64,000 nucleotides of DNA from Flammeovirgaceae bacterium UBA6059 (GCA_002435755.1 DIYH01000025.1:30252-94251), one strand, 5' to 3'. Shown: positions 26,801 through 34,059, counted from the stretch's first letter. Numbers and translations: made by a program. The notes: generated from the sequence alone by a model not told the origin.

Positions 26801-29488
26801 TACTCTCTTGAGTTGAACACCAGCGGAAACATAGTTTTCAATATTTCAAATGATGGTACTAACAGTATCACACTGACAAGTAGTTCAACCCTCAATGTTG
26901 ACGAATGGACATCTGTAGCTGCCACATATGATCCTGGAAACTCTATGTCTATCTACATTAACGGAGTACTGGATGCGACATCCACTTCCGCAATTCCTGC
27001 GAGTATATTCAATGGAACGGCCGATCTCTGGTTAGGGGCTACCACACTAATCAACGCGGATAGCATTCTGGATGGAGCCCTTGATGAAGTAAGAATTTGG
27101 AACGATGTAAGGAGCGCAACAGAAATCCAGAACAATTTGTATCGCTCTCTGGATGTTTCCAATGAATCTAACCTTGTCGCTTACTACAAGTTTGATGATG
27201 GTCTTGCCTCTGGCAGCAACACGAGCGCCGATAGTCTGGTCGACTACTCTGGTAATGATCATGTAGGAGTGCTCAACAGTTTCTCTCTCTCGGGAGGAGC
27301 CTCCAATTGGATAATCTCGGAAGCCCCACTTGCAGATGAATCTGCAGTAAGTGCTCTTGATGGTCCCGGAAATGCCCTGGCTTTTGATGGATCAAACGAA
27401 TATGTCGAGATCACCGACAATGACGTGCTTGACATCACCGGACCGCTGACATTAGAAGCATGGATTAGTGTTAGCTCCTCCCCCACTACAGACAATGAAG
27501 GCATTATATCCAAGTTTCTTAGTGCAGGTAATGAGCGTTCCTATAGTCTCGATATCACCACATCGGATAACCTGGAGTTCATCCTATCGGCAAATGGCAC
27601 TAACGAAGCGGCCTTAACGAGTAGTTCTATCATCACCTCAGCGGATGGGTGGGCACATGTAGCAGCAGTGTTTGATCCATCAAACTCCATGTCGCTTTAC
27701 ATCAATGGTATTTTGGATGCAGAACTGACCGCAGGAGTGCCAGTATCCATCAATGCAAGCTCGGCTAATCTATGGGTAGGTATGACCAACTCAGTCAGTG
27801 CTAACAATGCTCTCCATGTAGAAATAGATGAGGTACGTATTTGGAATATCGCAAGAACAAGGGTTGAAATACAGGATAATATGTTTAAGCAATTGGAAGG
27901 TAGTGAAACAGGACTGGTCGCCTACTATACTTTTGATGGATTGGCAGTAGCCGCCACAGATACTTTAACTGACCTTACCAGCAATACGCTTACCGGAAAC
28001 TTGACTAATATGGAGCCTACTTCAGACTGGGTCACCGCCACGGCAAGAGAACCCGAGAAGAATATTGAGGTCAACAACTGGAACACAACGACAACCTGGA
28101 AATCCAGGGCCGTACCTGATGCGGTTAGTGAGCAGCTAGACCTCAGCCAGGATATTACGGTAGACGGCCCGATCAACGTTGATTTACTCAATATCAACTC
28201 GGGAGTGACAGTGACCATTTCAACTGGCCAAACACTCACTGTCAATGGCAACTTCATTAACAATGGTGCGATTGTAGGGGATGGTACTTTAGTGATCAGC
28301 GGGGGCAGTCCGGCCTTGTACGGTGGCACCATCAACAACCTTCAGCTATCAAGTGCCAATGCCATACTGATGAGTACTACCACTATCAGTAATACCTTGG
28401 ATCTTAGCAGCAACAGCACGCTCAACATTGATGATTATAATCTCACTATCAACCAGATTTCTGGTTTCAGCAATACTGCATACATTGAGACAAAAGATCA
28501 GAATACTCCTTCAGGTTACGTCATCAAGTCATTGGCGGTAGCGGATGGAGACTTTGTCTTCCCATTGGCTTCTAATAACTCTTACACACCGTTAACAGTC
28601 ACTAATCTTGGGAGCACTGGTAACATAGAAGCTCGTGTATTTGACAATACTTATGCGCAGGGTACGAGCGGAGTGATCATTGATACTGAGAAAGAAGTCA
28701 ACAAATCCTGGGAAATCAATGGCGATGCTGGAGTCAACGTCACCGTCACGTTGCAATGGAACGCTACAGATGAAGACCCGAACTACGCTTCCGGAAGATC
28801 CACTGCCTATATGAGTAAGAACGATTATGACTGGTGGGAAAAAATCACACCTGACATAGGCGCAACAGGTAGTGACCCTTACGAAATCACAGCTTCAGGC
28901 ATTCAGACCTTCTCTGTGTTTGGTACTGGTACAGATGATTCTTCCCTACCGGTAACATGGTTGGCTTTTGACGCATTTGAAAACGAACAGCAAGAGGTAG
29001 AGCTATATTGGTCTACTGCTACCGAACTGAATAATGATCGTTTCGAGATCGAAAAATCTTATAACGGTAAGGATTTTGAAATGATTGGGGAGGTACTTGG
29101 TCAGGGCACTATCAATAGTCAAAGCAACTATCAGTTTGTAGATACTACCCCTTCTGATGGCATCAATTACTATAGACTCAGACAAGTCGATTTTGATGGT
29201 ACCGATGATTATTCAGAGTTGAAATCAGTATTCGTAGATTTCAGACGAGAGTTCAACATCAGTCTATCACCTAATCCGACATTTGACGTAAGCGTATTGA
29301 GGATTGATTGGGATCGTGATCAGCACTATAGTGTTGGCATTTTCGACCTTATGGGACGCAACCTGGGAGTGGTGCAATCCAAATTTTCAAGACTGAATCT
29401 GGATATGAGTCAGCTACCGATAGGTTTGTATATCATTAAGATCCACACCGGAGATAGGGTCATTTCCAAAAAACTGATGAAACGTTAG
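17801..29488 (+). CDS. Giant secreted multidomain protein with T9SS sorting domain
   Basis: About 3,895 residues. ATG at 17801 starts a signal peptide (LLTLLFIGFHFIGFSQ, residues 12-27); the frame is open from a TTG at 17774, but ATG fits better. Domains in order: two right-handed beta-helix units (about 28-485 and 488-944) each opening with a DUF1565-like 'PYATIQNAINLAAPGETIIV' type segment; a third weaker unit; a LamG/DUF8202-like domain (about 1225-1614); three lamin-tail-like repeats (from about 1622, 1800, 1985); four LamG-like jellyroll domains opening with DFDGSDD (from about 2175, 2554, 2944, 3190); another beta-rich section; and a C-terminal T9SS type A sorting domain (about 3820-3895, LSPNPT...GLYIIKIHTGDR..SKKLMKR). 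It is probably a cell-surface adhesin or matrix protein exported by T9SS. No enzyme active site was recognised. Confidence 0.9.
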   Translation: MLSRLSDLRSTLLTLLFIGFHFIGFSQIHVNTGGSDMTGDGSIGNPYATIQNAINLAAPGETIIVAAGTYNENVIIDKSLTIQGPNVAVSGSSPRGGEAIIEPASQGNGVEIDADDVTIDGMQVGIVNVDAAIYATDHTGITIQNMVINADSVGIAMVGTGVLGGSIDINNNAITISDFQTTNTNSLATGVALVGLSGTVDVDLTNNVYMGGAQAIFVFGCLSSAILNISDEAVTNAIRGISVFSFNGVIRASSTLEVNGMSVTSFDEPVSGITNFPQAGIYFFTDGSSTDSHVLTATVNNCSFSGTSNTASDYAGVICGDFSSTNYGTLLQDITINETTFSNNENRGIQIRGQNTDVEINRSTFQNNGFDPVGAGGNHGFNVVVRNGAIASITNSFFTNPATQTSDEFDGLSLQAGSSLAISNSFFDQNGNGTIASTTGIDLSSNYFGTSDESAISALVGTGNDFTPWIPNDTDTNTGTAGFQPDLDSLYVGSTGVQIQTSGRIDEAITLVNAGGTVIVQSGSYSENVTVGKAVSLLGANQGTSGSGTRIGETMIDPATASVGITINSDNVTIDGFQLGTSSSSSNHSTALLNMGHSGFIARNSIIYSNGFGVTISSVSSGTVEISNNLVSMLNLEDPQNANTPSIGISVSSISGTADIDIIQNDITNASYGIGGYALTSEVITLFSGGTITGCTQGLAITNTNGIGGYSRSIGSIEYIVMSGFTGPDIDLAAPDAQAGIYAGTFTDGSTTTTADSIELTITGVDISETEVAGTDYAAINIVDFAGTFPFIDDDGVAVNVTVIDANLHNNDNRGFTLRGVNATATVTRSTIADNGNAAVVVSRLGHVTLTNNFLENPPTGTPTLLQTQTDATLTATDNHMTYESGSLADGQDANDKLNLSRNYLGTTTEATITGLIDNTNTDYSPWIDSGVDTNPSFAGFQPELDTLHVGTLGDQMAGGIIQEGHDLIDTLGTIVVNGNSYATDTLDVLKDITLSPLVSLTIDELVTEGGNLIVDNDLTITSVLTLNNGYIDLDLDDGNKTDDPVLTITGATVSGSFSDANHIEGIVQSDVAGAVSVDFPVGDEGSYRPVTVTPSNASTFQVAHYAESAPAGGGSSNSNLSDLVGDVSTALGPAVIQSALTTRYWNIDRTAGSGNANVGLQVLDSDMEVEPGTLSMTRLNSSGDWEEITRIGESGSDPYVVTGQTADFSEFSLVSAFGMAPGNVSSGLQLWLRADAGTSTTIDNTSITLWSDMSGVGTNASGATSPPLFRNDPSFNFNFNPVIVTDGLNDTLSTVINPIADSDDFTLFMVANNENMVTRGATGEGDGWSIRSASSVFTTNPSDVAEAVTGLTTTTTPTIHTLAFDQGISLSGYRNGTAGTPDNAVGSDLRNSTDSLNIGIDDTGFEAGSIAELIMYNQAYTGAERERIESYLAVKYGITLPNNYLAADGGIIWDISAASAGYNNDIAGIGRDDLSSLDQRKSRTINGDSLVTIALGNFDSPTSFDNNDAWLLWGNDDGVTTFGTLIDNAHAGTSNRIGRVWRVQETGTVGTVELAFNASASTETISLIVHPSDPTFPNNANREIYEMIYSTSTNDYRVSVDLTNGDYFTFAEGPVRGIPAVLISEVITDPQQDWSADGFHNPSPASGGTINSDDDWIELFVTESNVNLSGYTIDLIDSDTVSGGLGAGEAFTVSNYNSTSGGLFQATDSGDFVILGNLVTGAMNQDIQVVLRDANGDVVDQVLIESVSRGTGFNGNSTNAEDESVTRLFNDSDTNDDSNDFVLTKASLGTTDLLTGTVLINEVVTDPQRDWNTFSFTGNPPEDGATSGANDEWIELYIGADSLNLTNWTIEMIDGSDVSGELTLVSSGGVFNFTSYISANSGTFTDTRAGDYLVLGDPTGDMINDVYVVLRDPSGNIIDEVELGSDRAADGIGNEAPNGNATNNSLIDEAVARYTNAVNTGAPNNDFIQTYATPGATNSRSGTVVINEVVTNPQQDWSANNFDGTIGGNSTPSDTDDWIELYIGEDNLNLTNWSIEVTDNQFFSGSLASGGAFQSSIYFGSGTFLDTRAGDYLVLGNPTGSENITADALIRVMDATGTEIDKVEIGDDIEGDGNGDGAPDGDGAGSLSTGLNDESISRIPNATDTGDDVADFSHSTATLGRANAIVPTVYVGNALDFDGSDDEVNIGDVLLEAIGAVTIETWIYTHSFSGPSATTDIRTILSKGNSEDDAGSVGIYFEGDGSSSSNLIVALDNGTTKEELSFEVVATGITLNTWHHIAVGWTAGSGFNVYLDGVLIGTSTALTGILANTSDAFFLGNSTDPDEDHFDGLIDEVRIWNDERTQEEILENLNTTVDIEDIDLLAYYRFDHSSGLSVINLADNVFDGTLEAGMTDDDWVIADWPVFAENSTIVQSASGNQLSSASGQLSILNSTFLIDNDDILLIGHESSDFDTVTTLLPTGTLVSNRYARSWHLTKNDAAGTDGGIVNMSFEIGQEPDSSLTYYLLESSDPVTNFAITPIVGYQSGATSIDFTVDVDSLTNEQFYALGWSDAGPGNALDFDGTDDIVVIADDNSLDLTTTATWEFWINVDDITATSGILDKRTNVTTANAFSIGFNSGGTAIGSNFGIEATSNGTTNNLGASIDRTLFANGSWHHVAITYNSGAVNNFEIFLDGLSQSLVTSIDIDAALFNSSEELIIGSLDNGTTGFFAGQIDEVRIWNDVRTQGEILEYMNTNLAGDEANLVVYYRFNQGIGNDPYNLPGLSGSNNNGQLQGFDNLGVSTATSNFVTADRSNLTSGVSIINTTVDVLTNSSEELTLTSTLSDFLQDERDFIAWGHDGNSFVEVTTDLPSTSNLTTRIDRTWQLTKGDVNGNAGLVTFAFDLATTPDSDFTYYLLQRSGTSGTFDITEVLGSYPDGDSVKFTVEASQITSRNYFTLGRSGTGPGHAVDFDGSDDYIAVADNALLDITGALTLETWMNPDILPPSANEGLIAKYASGGNFSYSLELNTSGNIVFNISNDGTNSITLTSSSTLNVDEWTSVAATYDPGNSMSIYINGVLDATSTSAIPASIFNGTADLWLGATTLINADSILDGALDEVRIWNDVRSATEIQNNLYRSLDVSNESNLVAYYKFDDGLASGSNTSADSLVDYSGNDHVGVLNSFSLSGGASNWIISEAPLADESAVSALDGPGNALAFDGSNEYVEITDNDVLDITGPLTLEAWISVSSSPTTDNEGIISKFLSAGNERSYSLDITTSDNLEFILSANGTNEAALTSSSIITSADGWAHVAAVFDPSNSMSLYINGILDAELTAGVPVSINASSANLWVGMTNSVSANNALHVEIDEVRIWNIARTRVEIQDNMFKQLEGSETGLVAYYTFDGLAVAATDTLTDLTSNTLTGNLTNMEPTSDWVTATAREPEKNIEVNNWNTTTTWKSRAVPDAVSEQLDLSQDITVDGPINVDLLNINSGVTVTISTGQTLTVNGNFINNGAIVGDGTLVISGGSPALYGGTINNLQLSSANAILMSTTTISNTLDLSSNSTLNIDDYNLTINQISGFSNTAYIETKDQNTPSGYVIKSLAVADGDFVFPLASNNSYTPLTVTNLGSTGNIEARVFDNTYAQGTSGVIIDTEKEVNKSWEINGDAGVNVTVTLQWNATDEDPNYASGRSTAYMSKNDYDWWEKITPDIGATGSDPYEITASGIQTFSVFGTGTDDSSLPVTWLAFDAFENEQQEVELYWSTATELNNDRFEIEKSYNGKDFEMIGEVLGQGTINSQSNYQFVDTTPSDGINYYRLRQVDFDGTDDYSELKSVFVDFRREFNISLSPNPTFDVSVLRIDWDRDQHYSVGIFDLMGRNLGVVQSKFSRLNLDMSQLPIGLYIIKIHTGDRVISKKLMKR
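22660..24290 (+). repeat. Three tandem lamin-tail-like repeats inside the giant gene
   Basis: Three coding repeats of about 530-560 bases start near 22660, 23191 and 23750. Each opens with a variant of INEVVTDPQxDW, continues with DxWIELYIGxDxLNLTNWxIE, and has TRAGDYLVLGxPTG (the first copy is more diverged) and a DExxxR..N segment. The DNA is diverged at third positions, so they are old duplications rather than recent copies. Confidence 0.75.
24322..28040 (+). repeat. Four LamG-like jellyroll repeats inside the giant gene
   Basis: Repeats open near 24322, 25460, 26630 and 27367 with variants of GNALDFDGSDDYV. Each carries WxHVAVTYD..NxxxIYxNGxL and IDEVRIWNDxRTxxEIxxN, then xLVAYYRFD. Units 1 and 2 are each followed by an extra segment containing ARSWHLTK or DRTWQLTK. 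The spacing is uneven (about 1140, 1170 and 740 bases), because these inserts are absent after unit 3. Confidence 0.75.
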
Positions 29489-29507
29489 AACTATAGTTTA
29501 GTTAGGG

Positions 29508-29538
29508 CAATAGCAGACCGTCTACCCGCCTGCTATTG
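29508..29538. terminator. Inverted repeat between convergent giant gene and ABC exporter
   Basis: CAATAGCAG (29508-29516) and CTGCTATTG (29530-29538) form a 9-bp stem around a 13-base loop. It lies 19 bases after the giant gene's stop and overlaps the last codons of the convergent ABC gene. There is no T-run, so its action as a terminator is uncertain. Confidence 0.5.
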
Positions 29539-31362
29539 ATAACCTTTGGCTTGTAACCTGAAAAGTTCCGCATACATACCGTTATGAGCCAATAGCTCTT
29601 CATGAGTGCCTAGTTCTTTTTTTGTACCATTCTCCAGTACAAGAATGCGATCGGCCATCCGTACCGTTGAGAACCTATGGGAAATCAACACAGAAGTCTT
29701 CCCTTGTGTAAGTTCTGTAAACCTCTTGAATACTTCATGCTCCGAACGTGCATCCAATGCGGCAGTAGGTTCGTCCAAAATCAATAGCTGAGCATCTCTC
29801 ATGTAGGCCCGCCCCAATGCTATTTTTTGCCATTGTCCGCCAGACAGGTCTACACCGTCGTGGAACCGTCGACCTATCATCTGATCGTACTGTTCCGGCA
29901 ACTCTTCGATCACTCTATTAGCCATACTCTTATCTGCCGCTTCTTGTATCACAGGCTTGTTGGTCTCATCTGTTATATTACCGACCGCAATGTTTTGTCC
30001 AGCTGTAAACTGGTACTTGACAAAGTCCTGGAAGATCACACTAGCCATGTTTCTCAAAGATTGAGGATCATATTCTTTCAGATCTATTCCATCCAGACGG
30101 ATGACTCCCATTGTGGGATCGTAAAGTCTTACCAGCAATTTGACGAGTGTCGTCTTTCCAGCCCCATTTTCTCCTACCAATGCCAACTTCTCCCCTTCTC
30201 TGATCTCGAAACTAAGATCATGTAAGACCGGTTTTGTGGTATTCTGGTAAGCAAAACTGACATTGTCAAATGAGAAGCCCTTACTGATCACTTTAGGAGC
30301 AGGTAAAGCCGCAGTACTCTTCGCTACTTGCGGCTCTATTTGAAAAAAGTCAAAAAAGTCCTGTAGGTACATGGCACCTTCGGCAACAGAAGAAAACTTG
30401 TTGAGTATTCCTTCAATCAACGCTTTCAGTCTATTAAAACTACCAGCCAAAAAAGTAAGACTACCTACCGTAATCGCACCGACTACTGCACTGTATACTA
30501 TGAAAACATAAGCTCCATAGTAACCAAGACTGCCAATAGCCGCTAGAAACAGTCCCCAGTAAGCACGCTTCACCGCCACTTTTTTAGTTTGATCATAGTA
30601 GGCACTACTCACCTCTTTGAACCGATCAACCAGAAAACTACTTAGGCCAAAAATCTTCATCTCCTTGGCTGTTTCATCACTTGCCCCAGTAAATCTGAGG
30701 TAGTCCAACTCCCGGCGCTGTGGTGTCCAACTGCGTGTAAGAGAGTAGCTCAAAGCATTGAAATGTGTCTCTCCTAAAAATGCAGGAATAATCGAGATCA
30801 CAACGAGCAGAATAAGCCCGGCATTGAAAGCGATGAGCCCGGCCAAAAGGAACAGAACGGTAATAAAGTCTTGTATCTGACCCAGTACCTGGGACATCAG
30901 CACGGTACGGCCAATAGTCTGCCTCCGTGCGCGCTCTAGTTTGTCATAGAAATCTGCATCCTCAAATTGGGCAAGGTCCAGTTTTGCAGCATGTTCCATA
31001 AGTCTGATGGATGTACTATTGGCCAGTAAATCTCCAAGTAAGCTATCAGTAAGTCCTATAGCCCTATTTAGTAAATCAGAAATAAGGATTATGCCGAACT
31101 CAGCACCTATGTACCACCATAATCTTGTATAATCAGGCAATTCAGCTCCGGCCTGAATGATGACCTCATCTATGATAAGCTTGCCAATGTATAAGGTGAC
31201 TAGGGGTACCACTGACTTAACTAGCCTTAACGAAGCATTCAGAATTGTATATCTTCGACTGGCAGTCCAGACCATTGAAAAGAAAGGCCGAATATTCTTT
31301 AGAGCATCCCATCTCTGGCTCCAACTGACCGATTCTTTACTATTCAAAGATTTAATTGACAC
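29533..31362 (-). CDS. ABC transporter, fused permease and ATPase (exporter type)
   Basis: 609 residues. The N-terminal half is an ABC exporter membrane domain with about six hydrophobic segments (about residues 25-330). The C-terminal nucleotide-binding domain has Walker A GENGAGKTTL, the Q-loop VIFQDFVKYQ, the signature LSGGQWQKIALGRA, Walker B LLILDEPTAALD and the H-loop ISHRFST. All catalytic residues are present. Half-transporters work as dimers; no partner gene is adjacent, so a homodimer is likely. The substrate is not deducible; lipids, peptides or drugs are all possible. Confidence 0.93.
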   Translation of the reverse strand: MSIKSLNSKESVSWSQRWDALKNIRPFFSMVWTASRRYTILNASLRLVKSVVPLVTLYIGKLIIDEVIIQAGAELPDYTRLWWYIGAEFGIILISDLLNRAIGLTDSLLGDLLANSTSIRLMEHAAKLDLAQFEDADFYDKLERARRQTIGRTVLMSQVLGQIQDFITVLFLLAGLIAFNAGLILLVVISIIPAFLGETHFNALSYSLTRSWTPQRRELDYLRFTGASDETAKEMKIFGLSSFLVDRFKEVSSAYYDQTKKVAVKRAYWGLFLAAIGSLGYYGAYVFIVYSAVVGAITVGSLTFLAGSFNRLKALIEGILNKFSSVAEGAMYLQDFFDFFQIEPQVAKSTAALPAPKVISKGFSFDNVSFAYQNTTKPVLHDLSFEIREGEKLALVGENGAGKTTLVKLLVRLYDPTMGVIRLDGIDLKEYDPQSLRNMASVIFQDFVKYQFTAGQNIAVGNITDETNKPVIQEAADKSMANRVIEELPEQYDQMIGRRFHDGVDLSGGQWQKIALGRAYMRDAQLLILDEPTAALDARSEHEVFKRFTELTQGKTSVLISHRFSTVRMADRILVLENGTKKELGTHEELLAHNGMYAELFRLQAKGYQ

Positions 31363-31477
31363 TAAATATGATTATGATACTTTTCTTATATTTATTTTTA
31401 ATATATCAAGAAACATATCATTAAGAAGTCTGTTTCGTTATGTATATATTGCGGATAAATCCACTAACAACTACTAC

Positions 31478-31879
31478 ATGTTAACAGTTCAAGATCAAGT
31501 GAGTATTCTGGTACATCTGTCCAGGGCAGACAATGTTGTATCAGAGACAGAGGTGGAGCTAATTCACTACCTGGGCGAGCGTCTAAAGGTGTCTCACGAT
31601 GAGATCGATGACCTGATCAACAATCCTAGGCCGGTACCTGATCTTCGTAATGTACCGGAGGACGAGCGATTCGATTACCTGTACAATATCATCCAGCTCA
31701 TGAAGATAGATGGAAAAGTGACACAGAGTGAAATTGAATTTTGTGAACGCGTGGCTGTAAGGCTAGGATATCTCCCGGGTGTAGTGGCAGATATGTCGGC
31801 CTATATCTACAGTGATCCTAAGATCACCACTAAGCGGTCATTTTTAAAGAGGATTGCAGACCAGCATAAACAGAAATAA
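31478..31879 (+). CDS. TerB-like small protein
   Basis: A 133-residue helical protein. It has the repeated acidic pattern of TerB/DjlA-type domains: LSRADNVVSETEVELIHYLGERL near the start and MKIDGKVTQSEIEFCERVA later, each a helix with acidic residues that may bind metal. The frame is open from 31157, but that part is antisense to the ABC gene; the ATG at 31478 is the first outside it. It is followed by a strong bidirectional terminator. The function is unknown; despite the family name there is no evidence of tellurite resistance. Confidence 0.8.
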   Translation: MLTVQDQVSILVHLSRADNVVSETEVELIHYLGERLKVSHDEIDDLINNPRPVPDLRNVPEDERFDYLYNIIQLMKIDGKVTQSEIEFCERVAVRLGYLPGVVADMSAYIYSDPKITTKRSFLKRIADQHKQK

Positions 31880-31907
31880 AAAAAGCCCTGACAGGCCATA
31901 TAATATC

Positions 31908-31934
31908 AAAAAAGCCCCGAACGGGGCTTTTTTT
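31908..31934. terminator. Strong bidirectional terminator
   Basis: AAAAAAGCCCCG (31908-31919), AA, CGGGGCTTTTTT (31922-31933): a perfect GC-rich hairpin with a GAAC-type tetraloop. T-runs lie on the 3' side in both directions, ending both the TerB-like gene and the convergent 84-residue gene. Confidence 0.95.
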
Positions 31935-32187
31935 AGTTTTGTTCAGAAATAGCTTTTTCCAGTGTATCAATTAATTTCTTAGATACTTTTCTAGGGCTAC
32001 CTTTCTTCACTTCTTTCAAAGCCTCTAGGGCTTTGCCACCGATTTCGTAAAGACCTACAGGGTTGCTGTCATAGCTATAGCTTCCGATCACCCATGCAAG
32101 TTCCTCCTGGATAGTCTGCTCGACTCCAAGAGCCTCTAGTTTTTGCTTTGCTTCAACACAAGCTTTTTCAATCAAAATTGCACTCAT
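31933..32187 (-). CDS. Small conserved-looking protein, function unknown
   Basis: An 84-residue soluble helical protein (ELAWVIGSYSYDSNPVGLYEIGGKALEALKEVK in the centre, written here only as its key stretch SYSYDSNPVGLYEIG), with a basic C-terminal part rich in KK/RK. No family is recognised. A well-formed promoter lies upstream and a strong terminator overlaps its stop, so it is a single-gene unit, which suggests a real and probably abundant product. Confidence 0.7.
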   Translation of the reverse strand: MSAILIEKACVEAKQKLEALGVEQTIQEELAWVIGSYSYDSNPVGLYEIGGKALEALKEVKKGSPRKVSKKLIDTLEKAISEQN

Positions 32188-32224
32188 AATAAAAATGTCT
32201 TTGCTGTAATTATAAATTTCGCAG

Positions 32225-32256
32225 CAAAATTAGAGCAATAGCATTTAGATAAACAA
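32225..32256 (-). promoter_or_regulatory. Bacteroidota-type promoter for the 84-residue gene
   Basis: On the minus strand TTG (32256-32254), a 21-base spacer and TAATTTTG (32232-32225) match the TTG / TAnnTTTG consensus of Bacteroidota. The predicted transcript start is about 32220, giving a 5' leader of about 33 bases. Confidence 0.6.
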
Positions 32257-32307
32257 GGCAGATATGAAATTATTATTAAATCTTTAACACTGCAATCGAT
32301 TTCTGAT

Positions 32308-33357
32308 CTAGGCCAACTCCAATTTCTTTATCCGATCATGCATTATTCTGAACCAGAGGGGCGGGAAGAGTGCCAATACCATCATACCTGGGTATCCTGT
32401 AGGCATGCTTGGAGCATCATCATAGTTCTTCAGGATCTGATATTTTTTACTGGCAAGGAAGTGATGGTCTGAATGTCTAGAAAGTTCAAAAAGCATTAAG
32501 CGCCCTACAGGATGATTGGAATTCCAAGAGTGGTGAGGCATCACTCGCTCATACCTACCAGCACTCACCTCATTACGTTGTAAGCCATAATGTTCGATAT
32601 AGTTGACCGTCTCTAGCAACAAAATACCCATTGCAGCTGATAACAAATAGAAACCCAAGACCTGCCAGCTAAAAGCAAAACCAATGGTGATGGCCACAAC
32701 AGCTTGAATCAACTGATAAATGAACATCTCATTACTAAGACTAAACCTCGCCTTCCCTAGCTTCTTCATTCTATCGAACTCCAACTGCCATGCCGACAGA
32801 TAGCTATACACAATCGACCTTATCCAAAATCCAAATACCGTTTCTCCCTTTCTCGAGGAAGCAGGATCATTAGGAGTACTCACATTTTTGTGATGTCCCC
32901 TGTTATGCTCTATGTAGAAATGCATGTAAAATGAACTCAGGAGTAACAGCTTAGCAAGTAGTCTTTCAAAGGGCTTTTTTCGATGACCTAGTTCATGACC
33001 TACATTGATGCCAAACGTACCACACACCATACCCATAGCTGTAATCCTACCCACCGTGTCAGTGGTCGAAAGGCCCGGCTCTTGGATTGCACTAAAAAAA
33101 TCAAAGGCTAGCAAATAAGTGAGCGGAACGATGAGATAGATCATCCAGTCATAGATGGGATCTTCTCGTATTATTTCTTCTTCTATTTCCGTTAGGTTAT
33201 CAGTAGATGGAGACAAGAAAATCTCGAACAGAGGAATAAGAACAAAGGCCTCTATGACTGGTGCAAAAGTCAACCAACCATGGCTATGGAAAGACAGATA
33301 GGCCAGTGCAGGTAGAGTATAGGCCAATAAGTACTTAAGAGGTCTTATCCGCTTCAT
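32308..33357 (-). CDS. alkB: AlkB-type membrane-bound di-iron hydroxylase (alkane 1-monooxygenase family)
   Basis: 349 residues with about six membrane segments. The three histidine boxes of AlkB-type alkane hydroxylases are present: HELGHRKK, EHNRGHH and RHSDHH. An additional conserved segment NYIEHYGL is also present. The family oxidises terminal methyl groups of medium-chain alkanes using rubredoxin as donor; no rubredoxin gene is adjacent. In marine Bacteroidota such proteins may also act on lipids or fatty acids. It lies 21 bases downstream of an outer-membrane barrel gene. Confidence 0.88.
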   Translation of the reverse strand: MKRIRPLKYLLAYTLPALAYLSFHSHGWLTFAPVIEAFVLIPLFEIFLSPSTDNLTEIEEEIIREDPIYDWMIYLIVPLTYLLAFDFFSAIQEPGLSTTDTVGRITAMGMVCGTFGINVGHELGHRKKPFERLLAKLLLLSSFYMHFYIEHNRGHHKNVSTPNDPASSRKGETVFGFWIRSIVYSYLSAWQLEFDRMKKLGKARFSLSNEMFIYQLIQAVVAITIGFAFSWQVLGFYLLSAAMGILLLETVNYIEHYGLQRNEVSAGRYERVMPHHSWNSNHPVGRLMLFELSRHSDHHFLASKKYQILKNYDDAPSMPTGYPGMMVLALFPPLWFRIMHDRIKKLELA

Positions 33358-33378
33358 TAATATCTCAAATTAATAGAA

Positions 33379-34059
33379 TCAGCGGTATAATTCAAGACTA
33401 CCAAAGGGTATGAGATAAGCTAATGACACTCCGAATATAAAGCTATTGGATACATCAGGTACGCCCGAGTCACGACTCACAGGGTCCATGATATTGCTCA
33501 AGCTATAGGTGAAGAAACCTTCAAGGTGTATTTGTCCAAAGGGAAAGTCATGACTTATACCTCCTCCCATTCTTAATCCGTACCCAAATTTTCCATCACG
33601 ATCCGGGTCGTAAGTAAACCAATCGAACGGCTCAGTCACTTCTGGTTCCGGATCGAGTTGATGATTGATCAAGTATTCCAGATATGGCCCTAGCGCAATA
33701 AAGTACTTGGTCCTGCCATTGCCCAGGTAAGCTGTCATCAATAGTGGTAGCTCCAGGTAATCGAGTCTGGCAGTATAGTTGGGGTAAAACCCAGAAAAGC
33801 TTTGTGTCCAACCTTTGACTGTATAATCAAGGCCTGTGATCAAGCCTACATTCTTCTTGTTGTAGTACTTATAGATCACCCCGGTGTGGTAACTAATAGT
33901 GTAAGTATTCTGCATGTTGACTCGAAAAAAATTATGGCTAATGTCAGCATCCGTCAGTTGGACCCCTCCACGCACACCAATGTAAGACTTGTGCTGAGCA
34001 GACAAAGCTGTAGTCACCAAAAGCACTCCCATTAACACCAACACTTTCTTCATTTCCAA
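33379..34059 (-). CDS. Outer-membrane beta-barrel protein (PorT-like)
   Basis: 226 residues with a signal peptide (VLVLMGVLLVTTALSAQ) followed by alternating aromatic strands typical of small 8-10 strand barrels (YIGVRGGVQLTDA, LELPLLMTAYLGNG, GYGLRMGGGISHDF, FIFGVSLAYLIPFG). It lies directly upstream of alkB. The context suggests uptake or sensing of a hydrophobic substrate, but this barrel family is very broad, so function remains open. Confidence 0.8.
   Translation of the reverse strand: MEMKKVLVLMGVLLVTTALSAQHKSYIGVRGGVQLTDADISHNFFRVNMQNTYTISYHTGVIYKYYNKKNVGLITGLDYTVKGWTQSFSGFYPNYTARLDYLELPLLMTAYLGNGRTKYFIALGPYLEYLINHQLDPEPEVTEPFDWFTYDPDRDGKFGYGLRMGGGISHDFPFGQIHLEGFFTYSLSNIMDPVSRDSGVPDVSNSFIFGVSLAYLIPFGSLELYR

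Noticed and set aside
31157..31477. N-terminal extension of the TerB-like gene
   Set aside because: This part is antisense to the ABC exporter, reads as low-similarity sequence and has no TerB features; the ATG at 31478 begins the family-like part.
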